From Dehalococcoidales bacterium (GTDB taxonomy: Bacteria > Chloroflexota > Dehalococcoidia > Dehalococcoidales > UBA2162), in contig CP070800.1 in the NCBI GenBank assembly GCA_020343555.1, forward strand, positions 1,438,566 to 1,450,376: a stretch of 11,811 nucleotides of DNA, in the 5' to 3' direction. The notes beneath the pieces were generated by a model. The model did no database searches. It was given only the letters and a program-made list of their open reading frames with translations, and was not told the DNA's origin. Below, one piece after another: positions 1 through 6,484 of this stretch (position 1 is the stretch's first letter; each line of letters starts with the position of its first letter). The position numbers were made by a program, and so were the translations under genes.

Positions 1-629
1 ACGAAGTCAGTTCCCGGTTCGAAACTCAGCGGGATTGCCGCATGAGCTTCGACCCGTTCCAGGTATGTCTTTCGTGGCGGCTGGTCAAGCGATGTCGCCA
101 GGTCCCAGCCTGACTCCTCGATGGCGTTTATATACTGCGATGCAACTCTCACCGTAATTCTATCAGGTGTTGCTAAGCCTGTCGTATGCCGGAGGCAGTC
201 GCGGACGGTGATTTCACGTTTTGCCGGCTTGAGCGGCAGCATCGCGCCGGGTCCAGCATTTCGTGGGAGCGGTTCTGACGATATTACCATCGGATCCTTG
301 AAGGCAGGAATGTATTTCGATACAGGGTCATCCAGGTCTAACAGACCTTCCTCGCAAAGCATCATCACGGCTGTGCCGGCGATCGGTTTGCTGTTCGAGT
401 ATAACCTGAAGATGGAGTCTTTTCCTGCCGGTTTCCGGGTATCGATATCAAGGTAACCGTGAGTTTCGAAATTCCCGATCTTCCCTTCACGGGTAATAAG
501 CGTCACTATATTGGGTACTTTCCCCTCGTCGACGTATCTCTGCATGGTCTGGTTCAGAAGTTCGAGTTTTTCAGGGTCGAGCCCTGCTTCTTCGGGACTG
601 GTCACAGGCAGTATGTAATTGTCGGACAT
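1..629 (-). CDS. Serine hydrolase, beta-lactamase (class C / esterase EstB-like) family, 5' part only
   Basis: Reading the complement from the ATG at 629-627 gives an open frame of 209 codons that runs off the left edge, so the C-terminal half is missing. The start follows an AAGGAGA ribosome binding site (640-634) and a canonical promoter. The protein contains the family's S-x-x-K active site: Ser78-Asn-Ser-Lys81 followed by Pro-Ile, in the context I-F-R-L-Y-S-N-S-K-P-I. It is followed by the usual E-E-G-L-L-D-L-D-D-P-V-S-K-Y-I-P stretch (residues 93-108) and the R-H-T-T-G-L motif near residue 150. In this family the serine is acylated by an ester, amide or D-amino-acid peptide, and the Lys and a later Tyr (Y-x-N, outside the window) assist. 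Members include esterases, D-aminopeptidases and class C beta-lactamases, and the substrate cannot be told here. There is no signal peptide, so it probably acts in the cytoplasm, which argues against a beta-lactamase defence role. Confidence 0.9.
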   Translation of the reverse strand, partial: MSDNYILPVTSPEEAGLDPEKLELLNQTMQRYVDEGKVPNIVTLITREGKIGNFETHGYLDIDTRKPAGKDSIFRLYSNSKPIAGTAVMMLCEEGLLDLDDPVSKYIPAFKDPMVISSEPLPRNAGPGAMLPLKPAKREITVRDCLRHTTGLATPDRITVRVASQYINAIEESGWDLATSLDQPPRKTYLERVEAHAAIPLSFEPGTDF

Positions 630-664
630 TTGGTCTCCTTTACGTATTATTTCGGCGTGTCTGT

Positions 665-693
665 ATTATAGGCAGGTCAGGATAAAGCGTCAA
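665..693 (-). promoter_or_regulatory. Sigma70-type promoter of the serine hydrolase gene
   Basis: On the minus strand there is TTGACG (693-688), a 17-nt spacer and a perfect TATAAT (670-665). Transcription would start near 658, leaving a leader of about 29 nt with the AAGGAGA ribosome binding site. The -35 matches 5 of 6 consensus bases and the spacing is optimal. The -35 element abuts the upstream part of the divergent promoter at 712-720. Confidence 0.75.
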
Positions 694-711
694 TTTCAGG
701 CGAGGTATATG

Positions 712-720
712 TGATATAAT
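712..720 (+). promoter_or_regulatory. Extended -10 promoter of the DUF4037 gene
   Basis: The sequence TGATATAAT is a perfect extended -10 (TG-n-TATAAT). No good -35 hexamer lies 16-18 nt upstream, as expected for promoters of this type. The predicted start is near 727, about 27 nt before the ATG at 754. It points away from the serine hydrolase promoter, and the two -10 boxes are about 45 bp apart. Confidence 0.6.
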
Positions 721-753
721 AGCCTGCTGGTATTGTTAATGAGAGGTATACCT

Positions 754-1869
754 ATGAAAGGGCTGGATTTATCGAGAAAGTATTATTTTGAATGTGTAAA
801 GCCGATTATCCTAGACAATCTCCCTGAGATTGAAAATAATTACGCGGCTGCCCTGATCGGGTATGGTTCTGATGTCATCGGTAACGATGACGAGATTTCC
901 AGGGATCATGAGTGGGGCCCACGCTGCCATATTTTCCTTTCGGAGATGATGTATGAGAAATATGCGTCAAAACTGGACAAAATCTTCAATGAAAAACTAC
1001 CTTACGATTTCGAAGGATTCTCTACCCGGTTTACCTTTGCCGAACACTGGGGAAGTATACCCTCGAAGGATGATACCGGATATCACCATGTGGTAATCAC
1101 GATACCGCAACGATTCCTTGAACTGACGATCGGTATCCCGGGAGTGCCTGAATCGGATCTCGACTGGCTGGCTGTATCTGAACAGAGACTGCTTGAATTT
1201 ACGTCGGGGGAGGTGTTCGAGGACTTTACCGGTGAACTGACGTCACTTCGTGAACAACTGGGATACTTTCCCGAGGATGTCTGGCGGTACAGGATCGCAT
1301 ACTCACTGTCCGATATCGGTTGTGATGATGATTTAATTTCTCTGTGCGGACAAAGAGGTGACTTTATCTCTATGCACCTGAATGCTGCCAGGACGGTGGA
1401 GAAGATAATGAGGCTGGTATTCCTGCTGAACAGGAGATATGCCCCTCTTTATCCCAAGTGGCTCAACAGGAATTTCAAGAAACTGCCGAAAATAGCATCC
1501 GATATCGAGAAGTATCTACTTACAATGTTGGAAGAGAAAGAATACCGTCCAAAGATGGAAGCCTTGAAACAAATCTATGAAAAATTACTAACATTTATGG
1601 AAAACCGGAATCTCTGTAAAAAACATCCGGCGGTATTCCAGAGAGACTTTTCCGGTATCGACTATGACATTCAGACTTCGGCGAAAGACGTTCTTTCAAT
1701 TATCAGAGGAGATCTAAAAGAAATACTCTTAGGTGGAATTTCGCTGGGAGCGGTCGACCAGTGGATGTTCAACCAGGATGTATTAATATCTGCAGAACAC
1801 ATGAAATCACTACTCTCGATATATAAAGCCGAACCGTTAAAGAGAAATAAACTGGACATTCACATTTAG
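754..1869 (+). CDS. DUF4037 domain protein with nucleotidyltransferase-like motif
   Basis: This is a 371-residue protein. I chose the ATG at 754 because GAGAGG at 741-746 gives a 7-nt spacing; a TTG at 733 and an ATG at 739 are in frame but have no ribosome binding site. Residues 34-57 read L-I-G-Y-G-S-D-V-I-G, then D-D-E-I-S-R-D-H-E-W-G-P-R. This Gly-Ser followed by acidic residues and SRDHEWGPR is the hallmark of DUF4037 and resembles the GS...DxD metal site of small nucleotidyltransferases. The rest is mostly predicted alpha-helical, with charged segments around residues 230-330. It has no signal peptide or membrane segment. The family has no experimentally fixed function that I know of; some members sit near resistance-type nucleotidyltransferases. 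The gene is alone between the divergent hydrolase and the response regulator, with over 260 bp before the next gene. Transfer of a nucleotide to a small molecule or protein is an inference only. Confidence 0.85.
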   Translation: MKGLDLSRKYYFECVKPIILDNLPEIENNYAAALIGYGSDVIGNDDEISRDHEWGPRCHIFLSEMMYEKYASKLDKIFNEKLPYDFEGFSTRFTFAEHWGSIPSKDDTGYHHVVITIPQRFLELTIGIPGVPESDLDWLAVSEQRLLEFTSGEVFEDFTGELTSLREQLGYFPEDVWRYRIAYSLSDIGCDDDLISLCGQRGDFISMHLNAARTVEKIMRLVFLLNRRYAPLYPKWLNRNFKKLPKIASDIEKYLLTMLEEKEYRPKMEALKQIYEKLLTFMENRNLCKKHPAVFQRDFSGIDYDIQTSAKDVLSIIRGDLKEILLGGISLGAVDQWMFNQDVLISAEHMKSLLSIYKAEPLKRNKLDIHI

Positions 1870-1962
1870 TCTCTTTCCAAGGTTTACTGGTACCAGGCTA
1901 AAGCGTTCTATTGTGCTCTTAACACGGTAACTTTTTCCTTTCGCTTTCCCTACATTAACTTA

Positions 1963-2039
1963 GTACATAACGTATATTTACCAGACATTTTGTGAAATTA
2001 TTGACATACTGACGTTATTTCATTTACATTGTTATGTAC
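1963..2039. repeat. 9-bp inverted repeat flanking the response-regulator promoter
   Basis: GTACATAAC (1963-1971) and its exact reverse complement GTTATGTAC (2031-2039) bracket the -35/-10 region. A shorter related half-site, ACGTTAT (2012-2018), pairs with ATAACGT (1967-1973). The repeats are too far apart (59 bp between arms) for a typical terminator, so an operator for a dimeric or looping regulator is more likely. It lies in the 264-bp gap 1870-2133, which otherwise holds only the promoter, a small palindrome CTGGTACCAG (1887-1896) and a 5-bp leader hairpin, CCGAT/ATCGG (2039-2052). Confidence 0.5.
2001..2030 (+). promoter_or_regulatory. Promoter for the response regulator gene
   Basis: A perfect TTGACA (2001-2006) is followed after 18 nt by TACATT (2025-2030), which matches 4 of 6 bases of the -10 consensus. 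The start would be near 2037, giving a leader of roughly 95 nt ahead of the ATG at 2134. The strong -35 with a weak -10 would suit a promoter needing an activator. The same interval is bracketed by the inverted repeat at 1963-2039. Confidence 0.5.
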
Positions 2040-2133
2040 CGATCGTAATCGGGTCTCTTTATATCGAATACTCTTTCACTACTGAGTTTAGTGGCATATT
2101 TATGTTTGATATGTAATTAAGGAGGAACAGTGA

Positions 2134-2817
2134 ATGAAGGTCCTTATCATTGAAGATAATGCGGAGGTAGTTGAAGCAGTATCGCTTTGTTTGCAGATTC
2201 GCTGGCCGGATGCGGATATTTCATTCTCATACGGAGGACTTACCGGAGTCCAGATGGTTGAATCAAAGACATACGATATCGTTATCCTTGATTTAAATCT
2301 CCCGGGCATCGATGGATTTGAGGTGCTAAAGAGAATACGTTCCTTTTCAACTGTTCCGATAATTATTCTGACTGTCCGAGGATGGGAAGAAGACCAGGTA
2401 GAAGGGCTGGAATTAGGTGCAGATGATTATATCGTGAAGCCGTTCAGACCGAGAGAACTGGTATCCAGGGTGAATTCTGTCCTTCGCAGGGTTAATACAG
2501 CGGCTCTAGGCGTAGAAAATCACACCCTCGTGAGAGGTGGTATCAGACTGCTTCTTAATACTAATGAAGTTCAAATGAAAGAAGATAAGATAAGACTGAC
2601 TCCAACTGAGTGTAAAGTCCTTTACGCATTGATGAAGAGTGATGGTCAGACTCTCAGCAGCAAGACCCTCTTGACTGAAATACTTAGTAGAGAAGACGGG
2701 AATACCGAAATAATTCGCACGTATATCAGACGTCTCAGAAGTAAACTTCAAGACTCGCCCCCGAGTATAATACTGAATGACCGTGGTGGCGGTTACAGGT
2801 TCGTCTCACCTAAATAG
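2134..2817 (+). CDS. OmpR/PhoB-family response regulator, orphan
   Basis: This 227-residue protein is a DNA-binding transcription factor switched by phosphorylation. Residues 1-120 form a receiver domain with all key residues: acidic pair Glu7-Asp8, phospho-acceptor Asp53 (L-D-L-N-L-P-G-I-D-G context), Thr80, Tyr99 and Lys102 followed by Pro-Phe. Residues about 130-226 form a winged helix, with L-T-P-T-E-C-K-V-L, the recognition-helix region R-T-Y-I-R-R-L-R-S-K-L and a closing R-G-G-G-Y-R-F. The length is normal for the family. AAGGAGGA at 2119-2126, 7 nt before the ATG, fixes the start. No histidine kinase is encoded anywhere in the window, so its partner must be elsewhere. It heads a run of plus-strand genes: the cupin starts 34 nt downstream, then the mannosidase. 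It may therefore autoregulate and control these genes; that is inference. Confidence 0.95.
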   Translation: MKVLIIEDNAEVVEAVSLCLQIRWPDADISFSYGGLTGVQMVESKTYDIVILDLNLPGIDGFEVLKRIRSFSTVPIIILTVRGWEEDQVEGLELGADDYIVKPFRPRELVSRVNSVLRRVNTAALGVENHTLVRGGIRLLLNTNEVQMKEDKIRLTPTECKVLYALMKSDGQTLSSKTLLTEILSREDGNTEIIRTYIRRLRSKLQDSPPSIILNDRGGGYRFVSPK

Positions 2818-2851
2818 TTGAGTGTTTATAAGTGACAGGAGGACTGTAAAA

Positions 2852-3289
2852 ATGGCTGAATCTAAATACGGGCACCTTGTGAAAAAAATGGATATGCGTG
2901 ATACGCAGCGTAAATCCGGTGGAAATGCCGACTTTATCAATGGTTTTGGCGGGAAGGATCTGGAGGGTTTGGCTTTAAATTTTACCTGGGCGATACACAA
3001 GGGACTGGGTGACTGGCATGGAGGGCGTGATCCACACGTCCACCCGTATGATGAGTGTCTCGTCTTTATGGGGCTGGATCCTGATAATCCCGGTTATCTT
3101 GGTGCTGAAATAGAGGTAGGAATGGGTGAAGAAGGTGAAAAGGTCATAATCGATACCCCGTCTGCGATTGTCGTTCCGGGTGGGCTTGTACACGGCCCTT
3201 TGATTACCAAGAAGGTAGATCAACCTTACGGTTTCAGCGCTATATGTCTGAACGGCGAACATGAAACCAAGTGGCTTGGTGAAGGATAA
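2852..3289 (+). CDS. Small single-domain cupin-like protein
   Basis: This is a 145-residue cytoplasmic protein. The ATG at 2852 is preferred because AGGAGG (2837-2842) lies 9 nt upstream; an in-frame GTG at 2822 has no ribosome binding site. Residues 61-68 (P-H-V-H-P-Y-D-E) give the first cupin motif with candidate metal ligands His62, His64 and Glu68. Residues 108-115 (V-P-G-G-L-V-H-G) give the second motif with His114. A metal-binding beta-barrel is therefore likely. Cupins of this size include sugar isomerases, small-molecule sensors and dioxygenase-like enzymes; nothing here decides between them. It is only 34 nt behind the response regulator and 89 nt ahead of a beta-mannosidase, so cotranscription is likely and a role in sugar metabolism or ligand sensing is possible. 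I do not recognise a named family member. Confidence 0.8.
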   Translation: MAESKYGHLVKKMDMRDTQRKSGGNADFINGFGGKDLEGLALNFTWAIHKGLGDWHGGRDPHVHPYDECLVFMGLDPDNPGYLGAEIEVGMGEEGEKVIIDTPSAIVVPGGLVHGPLITKKVDQPYGFSAICLNGEHETKWLGEG

Positions 3290-3329
3290 CCAGTCCTGCA
3301 TTATAACCGATAATTAAACACGCGAATAC

Positions 3330-3363
3330 AGACCGGCAGCTGCTGACGTCAGAATGCCGGTCT
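3330..3363 (+). promoter_or_regulatory. Stem-loop directly upstream of the mannosidase ribosome binding site
   Basis: AGACCGGCA (3330-3338) pairs perfectly with TGCCGGTCT (3355-3363), a 9-bp GC-rich stem. Inside the 16-nt loop is a second perfect palindrome, CTGACGTCAG (3343-3352). No real T-tract follows (TAATTTC), so it is not a good intrinsic terminator. It ends 6 nt before the AGGAGG at 3370-3375. It could be an attenuating or transcript-stabilising hairpin between cupin and mannosidase, or the inner palindrome could be a protein-binding site. Confidence 0.5.
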
Positions 3364-3378
3364 AATTTCAGGAGGAAT

Positions 3379-5877
3379 ATGCATATCTTCCATCTCGATG
3401 GCGAATGGAGTTTGCGGCAGGCAGGGAATAATGAATCTATCAAGGTAACCGTTCCCGGTACCGTTCACACCGATCTTCTCTCTGCAGCGAAAATTCCTGA
3501 TCCGTATTACCGTGATAATGAAGACAGCCTGCAGTGGATAGGAGAAGTGGACTGGATATATTCGCGGAAATTCGAAGTCTCGGAGGAATTAGTAGAGAAA
3601 AAGCGGATTATTCTCCGGTGCGAGGGGCTGGATACACTTGCTACCATCAAGATAAATTCACATGAGATCGGTAGGACGGACAACATGTTCCGGACTTACG
3701 AATTCGACGTCAAACAAACTCTGAAAAAAGGCAGCAATACCATTGAGGTACAATTTGACTCCACGATTCCCTATATCAGGAAACGACAAGCCGAACACCC
3801 GGTTCCATTGCGAAGCGGTCCCCATATAATCGGCGGTGGTAACTGGATCAGAAAAGAGCAGTGCAATTACGGGTGGGACTGGGGACCTTGCCTGCTGACC
3901 TGCGGAATCTGGCGCCCGGTAATGCTTATTGCCTATGATACTGCTCGACTTGGCGATGTATCGTTCAGGCAAAAACACCGGAAATCCGGGGAAGTGACTC
4001 TCGATATCCAGGCTGATCTTGCGGATATTGCAACCGGGAAATCCGTGACTGCCGAATTTATTATATCCAGGGGAACAAAAAGCATGGCTTCCGGGAAAGC
4101 CGGATTCAGAAATGGTAGAGCCAATGTCAGGCTGGTCATCGAAAAACCCGAACTATGGTGGCCGAACGGGATGGGAGAACAACCTCTTTATGACATGGAA
4201 ATAAATCTCCTGGATGAACAGGCAAACTGCCTTGATACTCAGCGAAAACGGATCGGCTTGCGAACATTACGACTGCAGCGGAAAAAAGACAGGTGGGGAG
4301 AATGCTTCCGGTTCGCGGTAAACGGTATCCCCTTCTTTGCCAAAGGGGCAAACTGGATTCCGGCGGATACATTCGCGCCAAATATAAAATCTGTAGATTA
4401 TTCCCGACTTATCAAAGATGCAGCTGAAACTAATATGAATATGCTGCGCCTCTGGGGCGGGGGAATATACGAGCCCGACCTTTTTTATGACCTTTGCGAT
4501 GAGATGGGTATTTGTGTGTGGCAGGACTTCATGTTTGCCTGTGCTACCTATCCTTCTTTCGACGACAATTTTATGACCAAAGTGCGTGCCGAGGTTGAAG
4601 ATAATGTCTGCCGTCTCCGGCATCACCCCTGCATCGTTCTCTGGTGCGGTAATAATGAAATAGAGCAGCGCTGGGTTGGCGATGGATGGAAAGACGGGCA
4701 CATGAGCTGGGAAGATTATTCAAAGCTTTTTGATGAGATGATACCGGGAGTTGTGTACGAACTCGATCCCGACCGTGATTACTGGCCGTGCAGCCCGCAC
4801 ACTCCATATGACGACCGGTCTGACTTCAACGATATCAGGAGGGGAGACGCCCATCTCTGGAATGTCTGGCATGGCAAGCAGCCTTTTGAATGGTACCGCA
4901 CCGCAATGCACCGGTTCGCCAGCGAGTTCGGTTTTCAGTCGTTTCCTGAACCACGAACCGTTTATGGCTATACAGAACCGCAGGACAGGAATATTACCAG
5001 TTACGTGATGGAACACCACCAACGCAGCAGCATCGGTAATACTACCATAATGACCTATATGCTTGACTGGTTCAGGATCCCCTCCGATTTCGAGATGACC
5101 TTATGGGCAAGCCAGATCCTGCAGGGACTGGCTATGAAATATGCCGTTGAACACTGGCGACGTAATATGCCACGAACTATGGGTACGCTGTACTGGCAGC
5201 TCAATGACTGCTGGCCGGTAGCGAGCTGGTCATCGATAGACTATTACCACAGGTGGAAAGCACTTCATTACATGGCGAAACGGTTCTTCTCTCCCCTGCT
5301 GGTATCTGGCGTGGAAGATACCGAAAAAGGTAAGGTGGCAATTCACGTTACCAGCGACCTGCTTGGAAAATGCGAAGGCGAGTTATCCTGGGAGTTAACC
5401 ACGGTAGACGGGGAGGTTATACTAAAAGAATCAAAGCCTGTGGATATCATGCCGGGGAAAAATATGCGTGCCCATATACTCAACTGTGTAAAGGAGATCA
5501 GGCAATACGGTGTGCGTGACTTAATGCTGTGGCTTAATCTCACGGTAGATGGGCAAACCGTTTCAGATAACTTCGTTTCTTTTGTAAAACCAAAACACCT
5601 GGACTTGGTCAGATCGAACATCGAGTTGGAAATAACAAGTATTGAAGATAAAATACTGGTCACTCTCACGTCGGAAACTCCTACGTTATGGGTATGGCTG
5701 GAGCTGGATGGTATTGAATCGAGATACTCGGATAATTTCTTCCACCTTCGGCAGAACAATCCGGTAACGGTTGAAATAACTCCTGACAAAAAACGTTCGC
5801 CGGACGAGGTAAGAAAAACACTGAGAGTCCGGAGTCTCATAGATACCTACGAGACCAAAAACAACCCATCCCGTTGA
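3379..5877 (+). CDS. Beta-mannosidase, glycoside hydrolase family 2
   Basis: This 832-residue enzyme removes terminal beta-linked mannose from manno-oligosaccharides. The N-terminal sugar-binding domain begins with L-D-G-E-W-S-L and carries N-W-I-R-K-E-Q-C-N-Y-G-W-D-W-G-P from residue 155, typical of this branch. An Ig-like domain follows (about 180-290), then the TIM barrel with L-W-G-G-G-I-Y-E-P at 358-366. The acid/base is Glu427 in W-C-G-N-N-E and the nucleophile is Glu516 in A-S-E-F-G-F. C-terminal beta domains complete the usual length. It has no signal peptide, so it works on imported oligosaccharides in the cytoplasm. AGGAGG (3370-3375) is only 3 nt from the ATG, closer than ideal, but the protein starts where relatives do. 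The final codons and stop fall inside a palindromic repeat (5868-5910). Beta-galactosidase or glucuronidase activity is less likely given the W-D-W-G-P segment. Confidence 0.93.
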   Translation: MHIFHLDGEWSLRQAGNNESIKVTVPGTVHTDLLSAAKIPDPYYRDNEDSLQWIGEVDWIYSRKFEVSEELVEKKRIILRCEGLDTLATIKINSHEIGRTDNMFRTYEFDVKQTLKKGSNTIEVQFDSTIPYIRKRQAEHPVPLRSGPHIIGGGNWIRKEQCNYGWDWGPCLLTCGIWRPVMLIAYDTARLGDVSFRQKHRKSGEVTLDIQADLADIATGKSVTAEFIISRGTKSMASGKAGFRNGRANVRLVIEKPELWWPNGMGEQPLYDMEINLLDEQANCLDTQRKRIGLRTLRLQRKKDRWGECFRFAVNGIPFFAKGANWIPADTFAPNIKSVDYSRLIKDAAETNMNMLRLWGGGIYEPDLFYDLCDEMGICVWQDFMFACATYPSFDDNFMTKVRAEVEDNVCRLRHHPCIVLWCGNNEIEQRWVGDGWKDGHMSWEDYSKLFDEMIPGVVYELDPDRDYWPCSPHTPYDDRSDFNDIRRGDAHLWNVWHGKQPFEWYRTAMHRFASEFGFQSFPEPRTVYGYTEPQDRNITSYVMEHHQRSSIGNTTIMTYMLDWFRIPSDFEMTLWASQILQGLAMKYAVEHWRRNMPRTMGTLYWQLNDCWPVASWSSIDYYHRWKALHYMAKRFFSPLLVSGVEDTEKGKVAIHVTSDLLGKCEGELSWELTTVDGEVILKESKPVDIMPGKNMRAHILNCVKEIRQYGVRDLMLWLNLTVDGQTVSDNFVSFVKPKHLDLVRSNIELEITSIEDKILVTLTSETPTLWVWLELDGIESRYSDNFFHLRQNNPVTVEITPDKKRSPDEVRKTLRVRSLIDTYETKNNPSR

Positions 5878-5910
5878 AGCTTGTCCCGTACTTGATACGG
5901 GAAACGGGAT
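5868..5910. repeat. Nested inverted repeat overlapping the mannosidase stop codon
   Basis: The outer arms ATCCCGTT (5868-5875) and AACGGGAT (5903-5910) are exact complements, as are the inner arms TCCCGTA (5884-5890) and TACGGGA (5896-5902) around a CTTGA loop. Together they fold into 15 base pairs with an 8-nt bulge on one side. The TGA stop (5875-5877) lies inside, so the last residues (Pro-Ser-Arg) are encoded by the repeat. There is no T-tract. The inner hairpin resembles the GTCCCGAT/ATCGGGAC core of the repeat at 7858-7943, suggesting a related dispersed element. Confidence 0.55.
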
Positions 5911-5941
5911 CTAGTAGCATTTCGAGGAAATAAATCTCTGG

Positions 5942-5971
5942 ATACCGGCTTTCGTCGGTATGGTAATTTTT
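5942..5971 (+). terminator. Probable intrinsic terminator after the mannosidase gene
   Basis: ATACCGGC (5942-5949) pairs with GTCGGTAT (5954-5961), 8 bp including one G-T pair, closing a TTTC tetraloop. It is followed by TGGTAATTTTTA, with five consecutive T at 5967-5971. The T-run starts 5 nt after the stem, so termination may be partial and some read-through into the acetyltransferase gene is possible. Confidence 0.5.
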
Positions 5972-5983
5972 AGGAAAGCAGTT

Positions 5984-5989
5984 TATACT
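5984..5989 (+). promoter_or_regulatory. Candidate -10 element for the acetyltransferase-glucosidase pair
   Basis: TATACT matches 5 of 6 bases of the -10 consensus and ends 10 nt before the ATG at 6000, so the transcript would start at or just before the start codon. A -35 at the proper distance (TGGTAA, 5961-5966) is poor. The position immediately after a terminator and the lack of a Shine-Dalgarno sequence are both consistent with a near-leaderless transcript, but support is thin. Confidence 0.3.
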
Positions 5990-5999
5990 GGCAATTACC

Positions 6000-6482
6000 A
6001 TGACGCACAACATACAGATACGGGAATTTCACAGGGAAGACCTGGATACCATTGTTGCGCTGATCCATCAAGTGGTAGAGATCTCTTACAAGGATGTCTA
6101 CCCGGAAGGCGCTCTCAAGTTATATAAGGAGTTTCATTCGCGGGAAAATATACTTCATGACGCTGAAAATGGTTATTGCGTTCTTGCTGAAGATAACGGT
6201 CGGATAATAGGGACAGGTACTCTGTTAGATGACGGGATTAGGAGAGTATATATTGATCCGTCGTACCAGAATAACGGTATCGGCAAGGGAATTTATCGGG
6301 AGCTGGAAAATAAAGCATTGCAAACCGGGTTGTCACGACTTGGTCTTGGAGCATCTGTGGTAGCTAGGGAATTCTGGGAATCGGTAGGATTCGTGTTCGA
6401 GGAAGAAATGGATATTCCTGCCGGTGGCGAACAATTGAAATTCTACATGATGAGTAAATTACTATCCGGTACAGGAGGGTAA
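6000..6482 (+). CDS. GNAT-family N-acetyltransferase
   Basis: This 160-residue cytoplasmic protein should transfer an acetyl group from acetyl-CoA to an amine. The N-terminus (I-Q-I-R-E-F-H-R-E-D-L-D-T-I) is the usual first strand and helix. Residues 83-100 hold motif A: V-Y-I-D-P-S-Y-Q-N-N-G-I-G-K-G, with the Q-x-x-G-x-G acetyl-CoA pyrophosphate loop at 90-95. Near residue 125 comes F-W-E-S-V-G-F, the normal final GNAT segment. The length is typical. The acceptor (protein, small amine or amino sugar) is unknown. The ATG at 6000 has no good ribosome binding site; the nearest purine stretch, AGGAAAG (5972-5978), is more than 20 nt away. The gene ends 2 nt before the GH1 gene, whose ribosome binding site lies within its last codons, so the two are translationally coupled. 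Confidence 0.85.
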   Translation: MTHNIQIREFHREDLDTIVALIHQVVEISYKDVYPEGALKLYKEFHSRENILHDAENGYCVLAEDNGRIIGTGTLLDDGIRRVYIDPSYQNNGIGKGIYRELENKALQTGLSRLGLGASVVAREFWESVGFVFEEEMDIPAGGEQLKFYMMSKLLSGTGG

Positions 6483-6484
6483 AA

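Noticed and set aside
1..629. Antibiotic-resistance beta-lactamase
   Set aside because: No signal peptide is present and the S-N-S-K-P-I context is shared by esterases and peptidases of the family; the diagnostic second half is outside the window.
121..671. Two plus-strand open frames (121-456 and 459-671)
   Set aside because: They lie opposite the serine hydrolase frame, which has the S-x-x-K motif, a ribosome binding site and a promoter; their translations show no recognisable domain.
1887..1902. Palindrome CTGGTACCAG after the DUF4037 gene as a terminator
   Set aside because: The stem would be only about 4 bp after allowing for a loop, and no T-run follows.
2134..3289. Two-component pair, with the downstream gene as histidine kinase
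   Set aside because: The downstream product is only 145 residues, has cupin His-x-His-x3-Glu motifs and no H-box, N-box or membrane segments.
4267..5022. Several minus-strand frames of 78-144 codons inside the mannosidase gene
   Set aside because: They are antisense to an intact, well-conserved glycosidase and have no motifs or start signals.
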